Part shown: in pieces, positions 17,392 to 25,953 of the stretch | Layout of the letters: every line of letters begins with the position of its first letter | Numbering within the stretch: position 1 is the first letter of the stretch | NCBI RefSeq assembly: GCF_900110865.1 | Contig: NZ_FOFD01000003.1 | Coordinates: 558,001-622,000 of the forward strand | DNA from: Natrinema salaciae | GTDB lineage: Archaea > Halobacteriota > Halobacteria > Halobacteriales > Natrialbaceae | Length of the DNA: 64,000 nt | Direction: 5' to 3' | Notes under the pieces: generated by a model | Databases searched by the model: none | Seen by the model: only the letters and a program-made list of their open reading frames with translations | What the model was told of the DNA's origin: nothing | Made by a program: the position numbers and the translations under genes

Positions 17392-20319
17392 ATGCAAGAT
17401 ACGACACCCAAAGACATCGGTTCGCTCTCATTCGGGCTCATGGAGCCCGAGGAGTACCGGGAGATGAGCGCGACGAAGATCATCACGGCCGACACCTACG
17501 ACGACGACGGGTTCCCCATCGACATGGGGCTGATGGATCCGCGACTCGGCGTGATCGACCCCGGCCTCGAGTGCAAGACCTGCGGCAAACACTCGGGGTC
17601 GTGTAACGGCCACTTCGGCCACATCGAACTGGCCGCACCCGTGATCCACGTCGGCTTCACGAAGCTCATCCGGCGGCTCCTGCGCGGGACCTGTCGGGAG
17701 TGTTCGAAACTGCTCCTCACCGAGGACGAGCGAGACGAGTTCCGTGACCAGCTCGACGAATCCCGAAAGCTGAGCCGGGACCTGAACGACGTGACCAAGG
17801 CCGCGATCCGGCAGGCTCGCAAGAAGGATCGGTGTCCGTTCTGTGGCGAAATCCAGTACGACATCGACCACGAGAAGCCGACGACCTACTACGAGGTCCA
17901 GCAGGTACTGACCAGCGAGTACTCCCAGCGCATCGCCGGTGCGATGCAAGGCGACGAGGAGGCTGGCGTCGAACGAACGACGCCGGACGAGCTCGCCGAG
18001 GAGACCGAGATCGAACTGACTCGAGTCAACGAGATCCTGTCCGGTTCCTTCCGCCCGCGCGAGAGCCAGCGCAAGGCCATCGAGAAGGCACTGGACATCG
18101 ACCTGACCGAGGAGGACACGAACAAGCTGATGCCCAGCGACATCCGGGACTGGTTCGAGAACATTCCGGACGAGGACATCGAAGTGCTGGGGATCAATCC
18201 CGAACGGTCGCGTCCCGAGTGGATGATCCTCACCGTCCTCCCGGTACCGCCGGTCACCGCGCGGCCGTCGATCACGCTGGACAACGGTCAGCGCTCCGAG
18301 GACGACCTCACGCACAAGCTGGTGGACATCATCCGGATCAACCAGCGGTTCATGGAGAACCGCGAGGCCGGCGCGCCCCAGCTGATCATCGAGGACCTCT
18401 GGGAGCTGCTCCAGTACCACGTGACGACGTTCATGGACAACGAGATTTCGGGCACCCCGCCGGCGCGACACCGCTCCGGTCGCCCGCTCAAGACCCTCTC
18501 CCAGCGGCTGAAGGGCAAGGAGGGGCGCTTCCGGGGGTCGCTCTCCGGGAAGCGCGTAAACTTCTCGGCCCGGACCGTCATCTCGCCCGACCCGACCCTC
18601 TCCCTGAACGAGGTCGGCGTCCCGGATCGCGTCGCGAAGGAGATGACCCAGACGATGAACGTCACCGAGCGCAATCTCCAGGACGCCCGCCGGTTCGTCT
18701 CGAACGGTCCCGAGGGCCATCCCGGCGCGAACTACGTCCGGCGACCGGACGGCCGCCGGCTGAAGGTGACCGAGAAGAACTGCGAGCAACTCGCCGAGAA
18801 GGTCGAACCCGGGTGGGAGGTCAACCGCCACATGATCGACGGCGACATCGTCATCTTCAACCGCCAGCCGTCGCTCCACCGGATGTCGATCATGGCCCAC
18901 GAGGTCGTGGTCATGCCGTACAAGACGTTCCGGCTGAACACCGTCGTCTGTCCGCCGTACAACGCCGACTTCGACGGCGACGAAATGAACATGCACGCGC
19001 TGCAAAACGAGGAGGCCCGCGCCGAGGCCCGCGTCCTCATGCGCGTACAGGAGCAGATCCTCTCGCCGCGGTTCGGTGAGAACATCATCGGGGCCATTCA
19101 GGACCACATCTCCGGGATGTACCTCCTGACCCACGACAACCCCCGCTTCAACGAGACCCAGGCGCTGGACCTGCTCCGTGCGACCCGGATCGACGAACTG
19201 CCCGAGCCCAGCGGCGTCGACGACGAGGGCACGCCGTTCTGGACCGGGTACGACGTCTTCTCCGAACTGCTGCCCGACGATCTCGACCTCGAGTTCACGG
19301 GCACCGTCGGCGACGAGGTCGTCATCGAGGACGGCCAGTTGCTTCAGGGAACCATCGCCGAGGACGAGGTCGGCGAGTTCGGCGGCGAGATCGTCGACAC
19401 GATCACGAAAGTCTACGGCAACACCCGCGCTCGGATCTTCATCAACGAGGTCTCGACGCTGGCGATGCGTGCGATCATGCACTTCGGGTTCTCGATCGGG
19501 ATCGACGACGAGACCATCCCCGAGGAAGCCCAGTCCCGCATCGACGAGACGATCGACGACGCCAACGACCGCGTCGAAGAGCTGATCGAGGCCTACGAGC
19601 GCAACGAACTCGAGAGTCTCCCCGGTCGGACGATCGACGAGACCCTCGAGATGAAGATCATGCAGACGCTGAGCCGAGCGCGTGACAACGCGGGGAACAT
19701 CGCCGACGAGCACTTCTCGGACGAGAACCCGGCCGTCGTCATGGCCAACTCCGGTGCCCGTGGGTCGATGCTCAACCTGACACAGATGGCCGGTGCGGTC
19801 GGCCAGCAGGCGGTTCGCGGCGAGCGGATCAACCGCGGGTACGAGGACCGAACGCTCTCTCACTACGAGCCAAACGACCTCTCGGCGGAGGCACACGGGT
19901 TCGTCGAGAACTCCTACACGAGCGGGCTCACGCCCCGGGAGTTCTTCTTCCACGCGATGGGCGGCCGCGAGGGCCTGGTCGACACTGCGGTCCGGACCTC
20001 CAAGTCCGGCTACCTGCAGCGCCGGCTGATCAACGCCCTCTCGGAGCTCGAGACCCAGTACGACGGGACGGTCCGTGACACGTCGGACACGATCGTTCAG
20101 TTCGAGTTCGGTGAAGACGGGACCTCGCCGGTCAAGGTCTCCTCCGGCGACGAGAACACCATCGACGTCGAACACATCGCCAGCCGCGTACTCGACTCGG
20201 AGTTCGAATCCGAGGAGGAGCGCGAGGAGTTCCTCGGCTCCAGGCCGCGGCCGACGAACCTCTCCGAACACGCCGACGATCGCCTCGCCGAGGGCACGGA
20301 GGTGAGCTCCGATGACTGA
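17392..20319 (+). CDS. rpoA1: DNA-directed RNA polymerase subunit A' (Rpo1N)
   Basis: N-terminal part of the split largest subunit, 975 residues. The clamp zinc motifs are [17 protein letters not shown] and CRECSK ... CPFCGEI. The catalytic magnesium loop [15 protein letters not shown] is intact, and the rudder/lid region and bridge helix ([19 protein letters not shown]) are present. The C-terminus ([16 protein letters not shown]) is the segment that reappears, decayed, at about 23.1 kb. The last 8 bases overlap the start of rpoA''. Confidence 0.98.
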   Translation: MQDTTPKDIGSLSFGLMEPEEYREMSATKIITADTYDDDGFPIDMGLMDPRLGVIDPGLECKTCGKHSGSCNGHFGHIELAAPVIHVGFTKLIRRLLRGTCRECSKLLLTEDERDEFRDQLDESRKLSRDLNDVTKAAIRQARKKDRCPFCGEIQYDIDHEKPTTYYEVQQVLTSEYSQRIAGAMQGDEEAGVERTTPDELAEETEIELTRVNEILSGSFRPRESQRKAIEKALDIDLTEEDTNKLMPSDIRDWFENIPDEDIEVLGINPERSRPEWMILTVLPVPPVTARPSITLDNGQRSEDDLTHKLVDIIRINQRFMENREAGAPQLIIEDLWELLQYHVTTFMDNEISGTPPARHRSGRPLKTLSQRLKGKEGRFRGSLSGKRVNFSARTVISPDPTLSLNEVGVPDRVAKEMTQTMNVTERNLQDARRFVSNGPEGHPGANYVRRPDGRRLKVTEKNCEQLAEKVEPGWEVNRHMIDGDIVIFNRQPSLHRMSIMAHEVVVMPYKTFRLNTVVCPPYNADFDGDEMNMHALQNEEARAEARVLMRVQEQILSPRFGENIIGAIQDHISGMYLLTHDNPRFNETQALDLLRATRIDELPEPSGVDDEGTPFWTGYDVFSELLPDDLDLEFTGTVGDEVVIEDGQLLQGTIAEDEVGEFGGEIVDTITKVYGNTRARIFINEVSTLAMRAIMHFGFSIGIDDETIPEEAQSRIDETIDDANDRVEELIEAYERNELESLPGRTIDETLEMKIMQTLSRARDNAGNIADEHFSDENPAVVMANSGARGSMLNLTQMAGAVGQQAVRGERINRGYEDRTLSHYEPNDLSAEAHGFVENSYTSGLTPREFFFHAMGGREGLVDTAVRTSKSGYLQRRLINALSELETQYDGTVRDTSDTIVQFEFGEDGTSPVKVSSGDENTIDVEHIASRVLDSEFESEEEREEFLGSRPRPTNLSEHADDRLAEGTEVSSDD

Positions 20320-21505
20320 GGTCGCCTACGACGTCGACGACGACACGATTGCGGTCGTCGAGGACACCGACCTGCCCCGACGGCTCAAAAACGAGGTCTA
20401 CGAGACGCTCGAGGCCCGCGACGGCGCGACGGTCGAGGAGGCCGACGAACTCGCGAAGGCCGTCGAGACCCGGTATCTCGACACGCGCGTCGATCCGCTC
20501 GACCCGGTCGGGACGGTTTCGGCGCAGTCGATCGGCGAGCCCGGGACGCAGCTGACGATGAACACGTTCCACTACGCCGGCGTCGCGGAGATCGACGTGA
20601 CCCAGGGGCTGCCGCGGCTGATCGAACTGGTCGACGCGCGGAAGACCCCGGACACGCCGATGATGACCGTCTACCTCGAGGGCGAGTACGCCACCGAGCG
20701 CGAGCGGGCCCACGAGGTCGTCTGGAAGATCGAGGCCACCAAGATCCTCGCGCTGGGTGACGTGTCGACGAACGTCGCGGACATGCGCGTCCAGATCGCG
20801 CTCAACGAGGACACGCTCAACGAACGGATGATCACGGCCGAGGAAGTCGCCGAGATCATCGAGGACTCGCTGGGCGTGAGCACGGTTCAGCAAGGCACCC
20901 AGATCGAGTTCGGCCCCGAGGAGCCCTCGTATCGGGACCTCCTCCAGCTGGTCGAGGAGCTGCGGGATATCACCTTCAAGGGGATCGAGGACATCTCGCG
21001 GGTCGTCATCCGACGGGAGGAACTCGAGGACGGCGAGGAGTTCGTCCTCTACACCGAGGGGTCGGCCTTCGGCGACGTCCTCGAGATCGAGGGCGTCGAC
21101 GCCTCGCGGACGACGTGTAACAACATCCACGAGATCCACCGCAACCTCGGCATCGAGGCCGCCCGCGAGGCGATCATCGAGGAGACGAACAATACCCTGG
21201 CCGAACAGGGGCTCGACGACGTGAACGTCCGACACCTGATGCTCGTCGCGGACATCATGACCAACCGCGGCGAGATCGAGTCGATCGGTCGCCACGGCAT
21301 CTCGGGCTCGAAGGAGTCCGTCCTCGCCCGTGCGGCGTTCGAGGTGACGGTCAACCACCTGCTCAACGCGGCGATCCACGGCGAGATCGACGACCTGGAC
21401 GGCGTGACGGAGAACGTCATCGTCGGCAAGCCAATCAAGCTCGGCACCGGCGACGTCGATCTCCGGATGGGATCGACCACCTCCGGCAGCAGTCAGGCCG
21501 ACTGA
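20312..21505 (+). CDS. rpoA2: DNA-directed RNA polymerase subunit A'' (Rpo1C)
   Basis: C-terminal part of the largest subunit, 397 residues, with the trigger-loop region [33 protein letters not shown] and the jaw, and the conserved [21 protein letters not shown]. Starts with ATGACTGA overlapping the rpoA' stop, so translation is probably coupled. A decayed copy of its first ~40 codons lies at about 23.2 kb. The nusA gene begins 3 bases after its stop. Confidence 0.98.
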   Translation: MTEVAYDVDDDTIAVVEDTDLPRRLKNEVYETLEARDGATVEEADELAKAVETRYLDTRVDPLDPVGTVSAQSIGEPGTQLTMNTFHYAGVAEIDVTQGLPRLIELVDARKTPDTPMMTVYLEGEYATERERAHEVVWKIEATKILALGDVSTNVADMRVQIALNEDTLNERMITAEEVAEIIEDSLGVSTVQQGTQIEFGPEEPSYRDLLQLVEELRDITFKGIEDISRVVIRREELEDGEEFVLYTEGSAFGDVLEIEGVDASRTTCNNIHEIHRNLGIEAAREAIIEETNNTLAEQGLDDVNVRHLMLVADIMTNRGEIESIGRHGISGSKESVLARAAFEVTVNHLLNAAIHGEIDDLDGVTENVIVGKPIKLGTGDVDLRMGSTTSGSSQAD

Positions 21506-21508
21506 TCG

Positions 21509-21934
21509 ATGGGCGTTACCCTCGACGACGACGCCCGTCAGTATCTCGCCGCGTTCGAGGACGTGACGGGCGTGGACGGTCGGGACTGTCTCGTCACGGA
21601 GGACGGTGACAGCCTCCTGATCGTCGTCGAATCAGACGGTATGAGCGAGGCAATCGGCCCCGGCGGCCGGACGGTCCAGCGGTTCGAGGATCGAGTCGAC
21701 GCTCGGGTTCGTCTCGTCGAAGCCGCGGACGATCCCGAGGCGTTCGTCGCGAACGTGTTCGCGCCGGCGGCGGTGTACAACGTCACGATCAGCGAGAACG
21801 ACGACACCGTCGCGTACGTGGAGGTCGCCGAAGACGACCGCGGCGTCGCGATCGGGGCGAACGGGCGAACGATCGACGCCGCTCGCACCCTCGCGGAGCG
21901 GCACTTCGGGATCGACGACATCCAACTTATCTGA
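21509..21934 (+). CDS. nusA: Transcription factor NusA, archaeal type
   Basis: Archaeal NusA of 141 residues: two KH RNA-binding domains without the bacterial N-terminal polymerase-binding domain. KH1 shows GPGGRTVQRFEDR around residues 50-62 and KH2 shows GVAIGANGRTIDAARTL around 111-127. The 159 bases at 21769-21927, covering KH2, are identical to 23495-23653 in the decayed copy downstream. In haloarchaea nusA usually runs straight into rps12; here 2.9 kb of other sequence intervenes. Confidence 0.95.
   Translation: MGVTLDDDARQYLAAFEDVTGVDGRDCLVTEDGDSLLIVVESDGMSEAIGPGGRTVQRFEDRVDARVRLVEAADDPEAFVANVFAPAAVYNVTISENDDTVAYVEVAEDDRGVAIGANGRTIDAARTLAERHFGIDDIQLI
21769..21927 (+). repeat. 159-bp identical repeat, copy inside nusA
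   Basis: Every base from GGCGGTGTACAACGTCACG to GACGACATCCAACT matches 23495-23653. It encodes the second KH domain. Flanking sequence on both sides differs between the copies, and the upstream flank has a 3-base deletion in the second. Confidence 0.95.
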
Positions 21935-22024
21935 TTATTCGGATCAGTCGCGGTTCGGCGGCGGGAGCCGCGACGAAGAATCAACCCGGCCTATCGAGGC
22001 ACGCAAGGTGGTTCGATCCCTACT

Positions 22025-22189
22025 CAAGAATCCTGTCGCATCGTCGCCGCCACCGACGCGGTCCTCCTGAATGCCTACGGGATCAGCGCGGAGAAGAATC
22101 ACGACGTCTACGACTCGTTCGTTCTCGCACTCGCGTGGGTTCACGAGGCCCACAAGGGGCGCGCTCGGGGCGGAGCTCCCGGCGAGTAG
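22025..22189 (+). pseudogene. Fragment resembling the C-terminal half of a PIN-domain (VapC-like) protein
   Basis: An open stretch without its own start reads RIVAATDAVLLNAYGISAEK and continues NHDVYDSFVLALAWVHEAHK before a stop at 22187. The pattern of a helix with A-x-D, then D-x-Y-D-x-F and ALA, is what the second half of PIN nucleases shows, with the aspartates as catalytic candidates. No N-terminal half is visible upstream, where nusA ends. Identification is by pattern only. The stretch 21935-22262 holds nothing else recognisable. Confidence 0.4.
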
Positions 22190-22262
22190 GGACTGACGCG
22201 ATCACCGAACCGGGTTAGTAATGATCTCGGCCCCGTCGCGACGCGGGGACGTTCGACGACCC

Positions 22263-22979
22263 TCAACACCAGTCGCAGAACTCGCAGCAGGGGCCATCGC
22301 TTGACGGGTGACAGCCCCCCCTCCCCCAGCTCCCCCAGTAGCAGGACGATGGCTCCCCCTGCGAACCGTAACAGCAGTGTAGTTCTCGTTCCGCGGTATT
22401 GAACCCGGGTCTCCAGTAACAAACGCTGCCGACAACGCAGGATTGCGTGGTGAAGTCTCCGCTCCTGTCTTGGTCGGCGATGACCGAGTCCTTGCCCTCT
22501 CCGATGACGGCGTACTGCCTGTCTTGGTGTGGGAGTACGGCGACGAGCAACTGGGTCCCCTCGATTTCCGTCTTGAACTGGACGCGGGCACTGTCCCCTT
22601 CCTCCGTGACTTCCGCGGTGACGACGACTCCTTCGTCGGTTTCGACGTACCGTTCCATCGGCACGGGCTCGGTCGGGATCACCGATCCGGGCTGATCGGT
22701 TTGGATCAACCCGCGTTCGACGAGTTCGGTCACCAACGGCCGCGCCCGGGACCGAGCAATTTTCTCGACCGCCTCGGCGGACTGAAACTCCGACCGCTTC
22801 CGCTCGAGTTGTTTGATGCGATTGTCGTCCGCTCGTGCTTTCCCGCTGTCAGCGAACGCCGACCCGCTCATGCCTCCAATTGTCGAGGCGCCCGCGCCGA
22901 CGCTGCCGAGCACCTGCCGTCGTGACACACTTTCCTGAGCGACGCCCTGATCTTGCCGCCTATCTTCATTGCTGGGCAT
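22263..22979 (-). CDS. Tat-exported precursor with ten-cysteine C-terminal domain (halocin-like candidate)
   Basis: A 238-residue protein not assigned to a known family. Residues 18-45 form a Tat signal (SRRQVLGSVGAGASTIGG, then SAFAD). Residues 50-175 are charged, partly helical (RIKQLERKRSEFQSAEAVEK) and partly beta, with no cysteine. The last 59 residues hold all ten cysteines, including two CC pairs, and are rich in Gly, Ser, Trp and Tyr, ending CCEFCDWC. Exported precursors with a ten-cysteine C-terminal peptide recall halocin C8, whose N-terminal part gives the immunity protein; no sequence similarity to it is visible. TATA-like TTTATA at 23005-23010 lies 26-31 bases upstream. The gene runs against the rpo operon. 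Confidence 0.8.
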   Translation of the reverse strand: MPSNEDRRQDQGVAQESVSRRQVLGSVGAGASTIGGMSGSAFADSGKARADDNRIKQLERKRSEFQSAEAVEKIARSRARPLVTELVERGLIQTDQPGSVIPTEPVPMERYVETDEGVVVTAEVTEEGDSARVQFKTEIEGTQLLVAVLPHQDRQYAVIGEGKDSVIADQDRSGDFTTQSCVVGSVCYWRPGFNTAERELHCCYGSQGEPSSCYWGSWGRGGCHPSSDGPCCEFCDWC

Positions 22980-23004
22980 AATTGCATACTACTGTATTAT
23001 TTCC

Positions 23005-23010
23005 TATAAA
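23005..23010 (-). promoter_or_regulatory. TATA box of the ten-cysteine protein gene
   Basis: Minus-strand TTTATA, 26-31 bases before ATG at 22979, within an A+T-rich patch (22980-23025) unlike the surrounding G+C-rich DNA. Confidence 0.55.
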
Positions 23011-23063
23011 TGTTTTCAATGGTAATGGGTGGAAGTTCCGTGGGTGGTCCGCCTTGGACACCG

Positions 23064-23330
23064 TCGACCGCGTCCTCGCCTCGGAGTTCAACTCCGAAGT
23101 GGCCAAAGATAGTTCCCTCGGGACGACAACCGAGCCGACGAATCTTTCGGAGCACGCGAACAATCGCCTGTTCGAGGGCTCGGAGGTGGCCTCCAATTAC
23201 TAACGTCGACTACGACGTCGGCGACGACATGATCGCAGTCGTCGAGGATACCGATCTGCCCCGGCAGCTCAAGGACAAGGTCTACGAAACCCTCGAGGAT
23301 CGCGGCGGCGCGACCGTCGAGGACGCCGAC
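23064..23330 (+). pseudogene. Decayed copy of the rpoA'/rpoA'' junction
   Basis: Translation gives DRVLASEFNSE ... [18 protein letters not shown], matching the rpoA' end ([11 protein letters not shown] ... [18 protein letters not shown]). After its stop the next frame gives [19 protein letters not shown] and RQLKDKVYETLEDRGGATVE, matching the first ~40 residues of rpoA''. The start codon of the rpoA'' copy and the ATGACTGA overlap are destroyed. The copy stops after GATVEDADGADE, and the remaining ~350 codons of rpoA'' are deleted. Confidence 0.88.
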
Positions 23331-23660
23331 GGCGCAGACGAACGGCTCCTCGTCATCTCGAGCGGGCAGATGAGTGCGGCGATCGGTCACGGCGGGCGCA
23401 CCGTGAAGCGCTACGAGTAGCGGGTCGGGAAACCGATTCGGCTCGTCGAAGACGCAGACGATCCCGAAACGTTCGTCACGAACGTCCTCGCACCGGCGGT
23501 GTACAACGTCACGATCAGCGAGAACGACGACACCGTCGCGTACGTGGAGGTCGCCGAAGACGACCGCGGCGTCGCGATCGGGGCGAACGGGCGAACGATC
23601 GACGCCGCTCGCACCCTCGCGGAGCGGCACTTCGGGATCGACGACATCCAACTGCTCTGA
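23331..23660 (+). pseudogene. Decayed copy of nusA
   Basis: Joined directly to the rpoA'' remnant. It begins within KH1 (RLLVISSGQMSAAIGHGGRT, compare SLLIVVESDGMSEAIGPGGRT in nusA), meets an in-frame stop after KRYE at about 23418, then continues RLVEDADDPETFVTNVLAPA and the whole KH2 domain to a stop at 23658. The KH2 part is identical in DNA to the real nusA; the KH1 part is clearly diverged. No intact start remains. Confidence 0.88.
23495..23653 (+). repeat. 159-bp identical repeat, copy inside the nusA pseudogene
   Basis: Matches 21769-21927 at every position, including all third codon positions, while the adjacent 150 bases of the same pseudogene are diverged. Confidence 0.95.
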
Positions 23661-23751
23661 CGGCGACCGCGGGTCGATCGCTCGAGATCCGGTTCGACGG
23701 GACTCGACGACGTCGATCCGCCCTGCCGGCTGCGGTTCGTCTCGCTTCTGG

Positions 23752-24501
23752 CTACCGACTCGAGTTCGAGTCGGAGTCGGGTGCTGTCGTCTCCGAGCCG
23801 TTGGTCGGTGGGTCCGCGCGGCGCTCGTTGCTCGGCTCGCTCGCGTTCGCGATCACGTCCGTGGGTGGGAACGATTCGTACTCGGGCAGCTCGATTCGGT
23901 CCCAGTCGTCGCCGGCGACCTCCAGGCGGTCCGAATCGATGTCGGGTTCGGTCACGTGATCCCCGTCGTCCGTTTTGGTCCGGTTCGGGTCGGCATCCGA
24001 CTCGGTTCGGTTTCGATCGTCGTTTGCCGGTGATTGTGGGCCTGGATCGGCGGCGGTGACACCGTCTACCGAAACGATCCACCGTCCCGACGCGACGACT
24101 CGATCGATGGTAAACACGATCCAGCGAGGGAACCGATTCGTCGTCACCGAGACGGTCTCGTGGCTCGTTCCCTCGTATTTCGTCCCGTCTTCGCGGTCCT
24201 CTTTCGTCCGATCCTCGGTCGGAAGCGCGTTCCACGCTAGATCGCCGTGTTCGATGCGGTCGAGTTCCCGGCCCCGGGCGTCGACCAGGTGGGAGCGAAC
24301 GCCGTAGAAGCCCTCGTCTTCGTCGAGACCGTCCAGTTCGTACGCCGCGTCGTAGGTCACGTCCCACGTCCAGCCGTCGTCGGCCTCGCCGACGACCCGC
24401 ACGTCTCGCGGCTCGAGTCGGATCGATGTCCCCGTTTCCGAACACCCCGACAGAAGCGGGACGGTCGCGACGACCCCCGCGATAACCGTCCGTCTGTTCA
24501 T
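23752..24501 (-). CDS. Tat-exported lipoprotein of unknown function
   Basis: A 249-residue protein with a lipoprotein signal: [20 protein letters not shown], twin arginines at 3-4 and a lipobox cysteine at 20. The mature part begins with a predicted beta domain of about 130 residues ([36 protein letters not shown]) and ends in about 90 residues of low-complexity Asp, Glu, Thr, Ser and Pro, a typical haloarchaeal surface linker. No family recognised. It is one of the accessory genes splitting nusA from rps12. Confidence 0.75.
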   Translation of the reverse strand: MNRRTVIAGVVATVPLLSGCSETGTSIRLEPRDVRVVGEADDGWTWDVTYDAAYELDGLDEDEGFYGVRSHLVDARGRELDRIEHGDLAWNALPTEDRTKEDREDGTKYEGTSHETVSVTTNRFPRWIVFTIDRVVASGRWIVSVDGVTAADPGPQSPANDDRNRTESDADPNRTKTDDGDHVTEPDIDSDRLEVAGDDWDRIELPEYESFPPTDVIANASEPSNERRADPPTNGSETTAPDSDSNSSR

Positions 24502-24780
24502 CGCGCTAGTATTATTCTACCGGTTGATATATCTAGCTCACCGGTAGTTGCCGACGCGCTGACCCGCCGCCGAGTCGCCTCGTACTCGTGGGATCGCCGG
24601 CACTGTTCTCTCTCAGGCGGCAATCCGATCGATCCGGTTCCCGGAGAGAGCTCGTCGGACCGGGCCCGTACCGATAGTCGGGCGGGACGGTCCGAGAGCG
24701 ACTGTCCGGGGACGAAACGCGCTCAGATTTCTTCGTTGGGGTCCATCGTCGGTTCTCGAGGCGTAACGCCGGATCGAAAC

Positions 24781-24814
24781 GGGTCGCTTAAGTGCCTCCG
24801 TCGGATAGCGACCC
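24781..24814 (+). promoter_or_regulatory. Promoter with flanking inverted repeat before rps12
   Basis: GGGTCGCT (24781-24788) and AGCGACCC (24807-24814) form a perfect 8-base inverted repeat. Between them lies GCTTAAGTG, a TATA-like box ending about 24 bases before the ATG at 24817. Since nusA is 2.9 kb away, rps12-rps7 needs its own promoter, and this is the best candidate. The palindrome could be an operator. The rest of 24502-24780 shows no gene. Confidence 0.55.
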
Positions 24815-24816
24815 CC

Positions 24817-25245
24817 ATGGCAAACGGCAAATACGCCGCGCGCAAGCTCAAGAAGGACCGCCAGAATCAGCGGTGGTCCGACTCGGACTACGCGCGCCGC
24901 GCACGTGGACTTCGCGAGAAGTCCGACCCGCTCGAGGGTGCGCCTCAGGCTCGCGGTATCGTACTGGAAAAGGTCGGCATCGAAGCCAAACAGCCCAACT
25001 CGGCGATCCGAAAGTGCGTTCGGGTCCAGCTGATCAAGAACGGGAAGCAGGTCACCGCGTTCTGTCCCGGTGACGGCGCTATTTCGTTCATCGACGAGCA
25101 CGACGAAGTCACCATCGCCGGAATCGGTGGGGCGAAGGGTCGTGCGATGGGTGACCTCTCCGGTGTCAACTACAAGGTCGACAAGGTCAACGGCGTCGCG
25201 CTGAAAGAACTCGTTCGCGGGAACGCGGAAAAGCCGGTGCGATAA
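24817..25245 (+). CDS. rps12: 30S ribosomal protein S12
   Basis: Archaeal S12 (eukaryotic uS12/S23 type), 142 residues, part of the decoding centre. Conserved stretches are [40 protein letters not shown] and [10 protein letters not shown]; the loop equivalent to the streptomycin site is present. ATG at 24817 begins the conserved N-terminus. Two bases separate it from rps7, so the two are surely cotranscribed. Confidence 0.98.
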   Translation: MANGKYAARKLKKDRQNQRWSDSDYARRARGLREKSDPLEGAPQARGIVLEKVGIEAKQPNSAIRKCVRVQLIKNGKQVTAFCPGDGAISFIDEHDEVTIAGIGGAKGRAMGDLSGVNYKVDKVNGVALKELVRGNAEKPVR

Positions 25246-25247
25246 CC

Positions 25248-25856
25248 ATGGCTGCAGAAGACCAACCCGACCCGGACGCGCCAGCCGGCGGTGCGGACGT
25301 CTCGGCCAAGCTGTTCGGTACGTGGGAGATCGGCGAAATCGAGTACGCCGATCCCTCGACCGAGCGCTACATCACGGTGTCCCCCGTCGCTCACACCGCG
25401 GGTCGCCACGCCAGCAAACAGTTCAAGAAGTCCGAGATCTCGATCGTCGAGCGGTTCATTAACCGCTTGATGCAGACCGAGGAGAACACGGGCAAGAAAC
25501 AGCAGTCGCTCAACTACGTCCGCGACGCGTTCGAGATCATCAACGAGCGCACCGAGGACAACCCCATTCAGGTGCTCGTGACTGCCGTCGAGAACGCGGC
25601 CCCCCGAGAGGAGACCGTCCGCCTGAAGTACGGCGGGATCTCGGTCCCGAAGGCCGTCGACGTCGCCCCGCAACGCCGGGTCGACCAGGCGCTGAAGTTC
25701 CTCACGGAAGGCGTCTACAACGCCTCGTTCAAGACGACGACCGACGTCGAGGAGGCTATCGCCAGCCAGCTCATCGGCGCGGCCAACTACGACGTCCAGA
25801 CCTACGCGGTCAGTCAGAAAGAAGAGAAAGAGCGCGTCGCGGCAGCCGCACGCTAA
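25248..25856 (+). CDS. rps7: 30S ribosomal protein S7
   Basis: Archaeal S7, 202 residues, the primary assembly protein of the 30S head. Conserved signs are KLFGTWEIGEIEYADPS, RFINRLMQTEENTGKKQQSL, the PIQVLVTAVENAAPREE helix region and C-terminal SYAVSQKEEKERVAAAAR-like sequence. In many archaea the EF-2 gene follows directly; here 3.3 kb of other genes intervene. Confidence 0.98.
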   Translation: MAAEDQPDPDAPAGGADVSAKLFGTWEIGEIEYADPSTERYITVSPVAHTAGRHASKQFKKSEISIVERFINRLMQTEENTGKKQQSLNYVRDAFEIINERTEDNPIQVLVTAVENAAPREETVRLKYGGISVPKAVDVAPQRRVDQALKFLTEGVYNASFKTTTDVEEAIASQLIGAANYDVQTYAVSQKEEKERVAAAAR

Positions 25857-25920
25857 TTTCTCCGCCGACCGTTCTCTGCCGTCTTCCGTCCTGACGAGTT
25901 ATCCGTCGTTCGACGCCAGA

Positions 25921-25930
25921 ATTATACTAT
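25921..25930 (+). promoter_or_regulatory. TATA box of the exported protein gene at 25954
   Basis: ATTATACTAT, about 24-33 bases before ATG 25954, shows this gene has its own leaderless promoter and does not depend on rps12-rps7. Confidence 0.55.
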
Positions 25931-25953
25931 CGCGCGCACTTTTCGAAGTCGAA

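Noticed and set aside
17428-20271. 947-residue minus-strand frame opposite rpoA'
   Set aside because: Antisense shadow of a G+C-rich conserved gene; no motifs, and rpoA' is unquestionable.
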